Assembly (NCBI GenBank): GCA_002482435.1
Contig: DLFZ01000053.1
Span: 1 to 5,704, forward strand
Direction of reading: 5' to 3'
DNA: 5,704 bases
DNA from: Christensenella sp. UBA7707
GTDB taxonomy: Bacteria > Bacillota > Clostridia > Christensenellales > CAG-138
Each line of letters starts with the position of its first letter. The first letter of the stretch is position 1. Below the pieces are notes generated by a model. The model saw only the letters and a program-made list of their open reading frames with translations. It did not search any database and was not told the origin of the DNA. The translations under genes and the position numbers were made by a program. Shown here piece by piece: positions 5,607 to 5,704 of this stretch.

Positions 5607-5704
5607 TTACAGAAATTGCCGAAAGGCGCTTGGCAGCGCATAGCGGGAGGAAAGCTCGCTTTTATCCGCCCACACAAAGCGCGCGTCCGTGCGGGAACAT
5701 TCTA
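5607..5704 (-). CDS. mutY: C-terminal end of a minus-strand gene, probably A/G-specific adenine glycosylase (partial)
   Basis: The window contains only the last 31 codons plus the stop (5607-5609); the gene continues beyond position 5704. The peptide ends in FVWADKSELSSRYALPSAFRQFL. The pattern 'hydrophobic-Trp, charged helix, YAxPSAF, aromatic end' is, as I remember it, how clostridial MutY proteins finish: the last strand and helix of the MutT-like C-terminal domain that recognises 8-oxoguanine opposite adenine. MutY removes the mispaired adenine in base-excision repair. With so little sequence, the assignment is tentative; the reading frame itself is supported because the two alternative minus frames hit stops or look non-protein-like. 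It converges with the CBM9-like gene, 81 bp apart. Confidence 0.5.
   Translation of the reverse strand, partial: ECSRTDARFVWADKSELSSRYALPSAFRQFL

Overview
The window looks like a chromosomal segment of a Gram-positive Clostridia-type bacterium (phylum Firmicutes/Bacillota). The evidence is strong GGAGG/GAGGTGATC-type ribosome binding sites, sigma-A-like promoters with 17-bp spacers, intrinsic terminators, a typical Firmicutes XRE regulator, and a DUF2225 protein of the kind common in Clostridia. Coding G+C is moderately high: sampled 60-base lines of guaB contain 34-38 G+C. The XRE gene and the 4530-4904 spacer are visibly more AT-rich. I cannot name a species.

Layout. Positions 1-160 hold a very G+C-rich stretch that folds into five consecutive hairpins and ends in a T run. 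It reads as structured RNA or a dispersed palindromic element, not as protein. A promoter with a perfect TATAAT box then leads to a YgjP/DUF45-type zinc metallopeptidase (248-922, +). It converges with a small XRE-family repressor (956-1417, -). The repressor is divergent from an IMP dehydrogenase (guaB, 1622-3133, +), and the 204-bp gap between them carries a good promoter for each gene and a likely operator. A perfect 13-bp-stem bidirectional terminator separates guaB from a convergent 442-residue protein (3201-4529, -), which fuses a cyclic-nucleotide-binding-like domain to a DUF2225 zinc-finger/helical-repeat domain. A 375-bp non-coding spacer rich in inverted repeats follows, then a cytosolic CBM9-like protein (4905-5525, +), a terminator, and the C-terminal end of a minus-strand gene that is probably mutY.

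The genes do not form one pathway. They are single-gene transcription units in alternating orientation: purine nucleotide synthesis (guaB), probable DNA repair (mutY), one regulator and three poorly characterised proteins. I see no phage, transposase, CRISPR array, toxin-antitoxin pair or defence system.

The most informative items are four. (1) The IMP dehydrogenase is of the divergent Tritrichomonas foetus type: same length, with all catalytic and drug-selectivity residues at the same numbers. (2) The cNBD-DUF2225 fusion has lost the phosphate-binding arginine. (3) The left end carries a multi-hairpin element. (4) The 4530-4904 spacer contains a 12-bp perfect inverted repeat. None of these amounts to a demonstrated new system.
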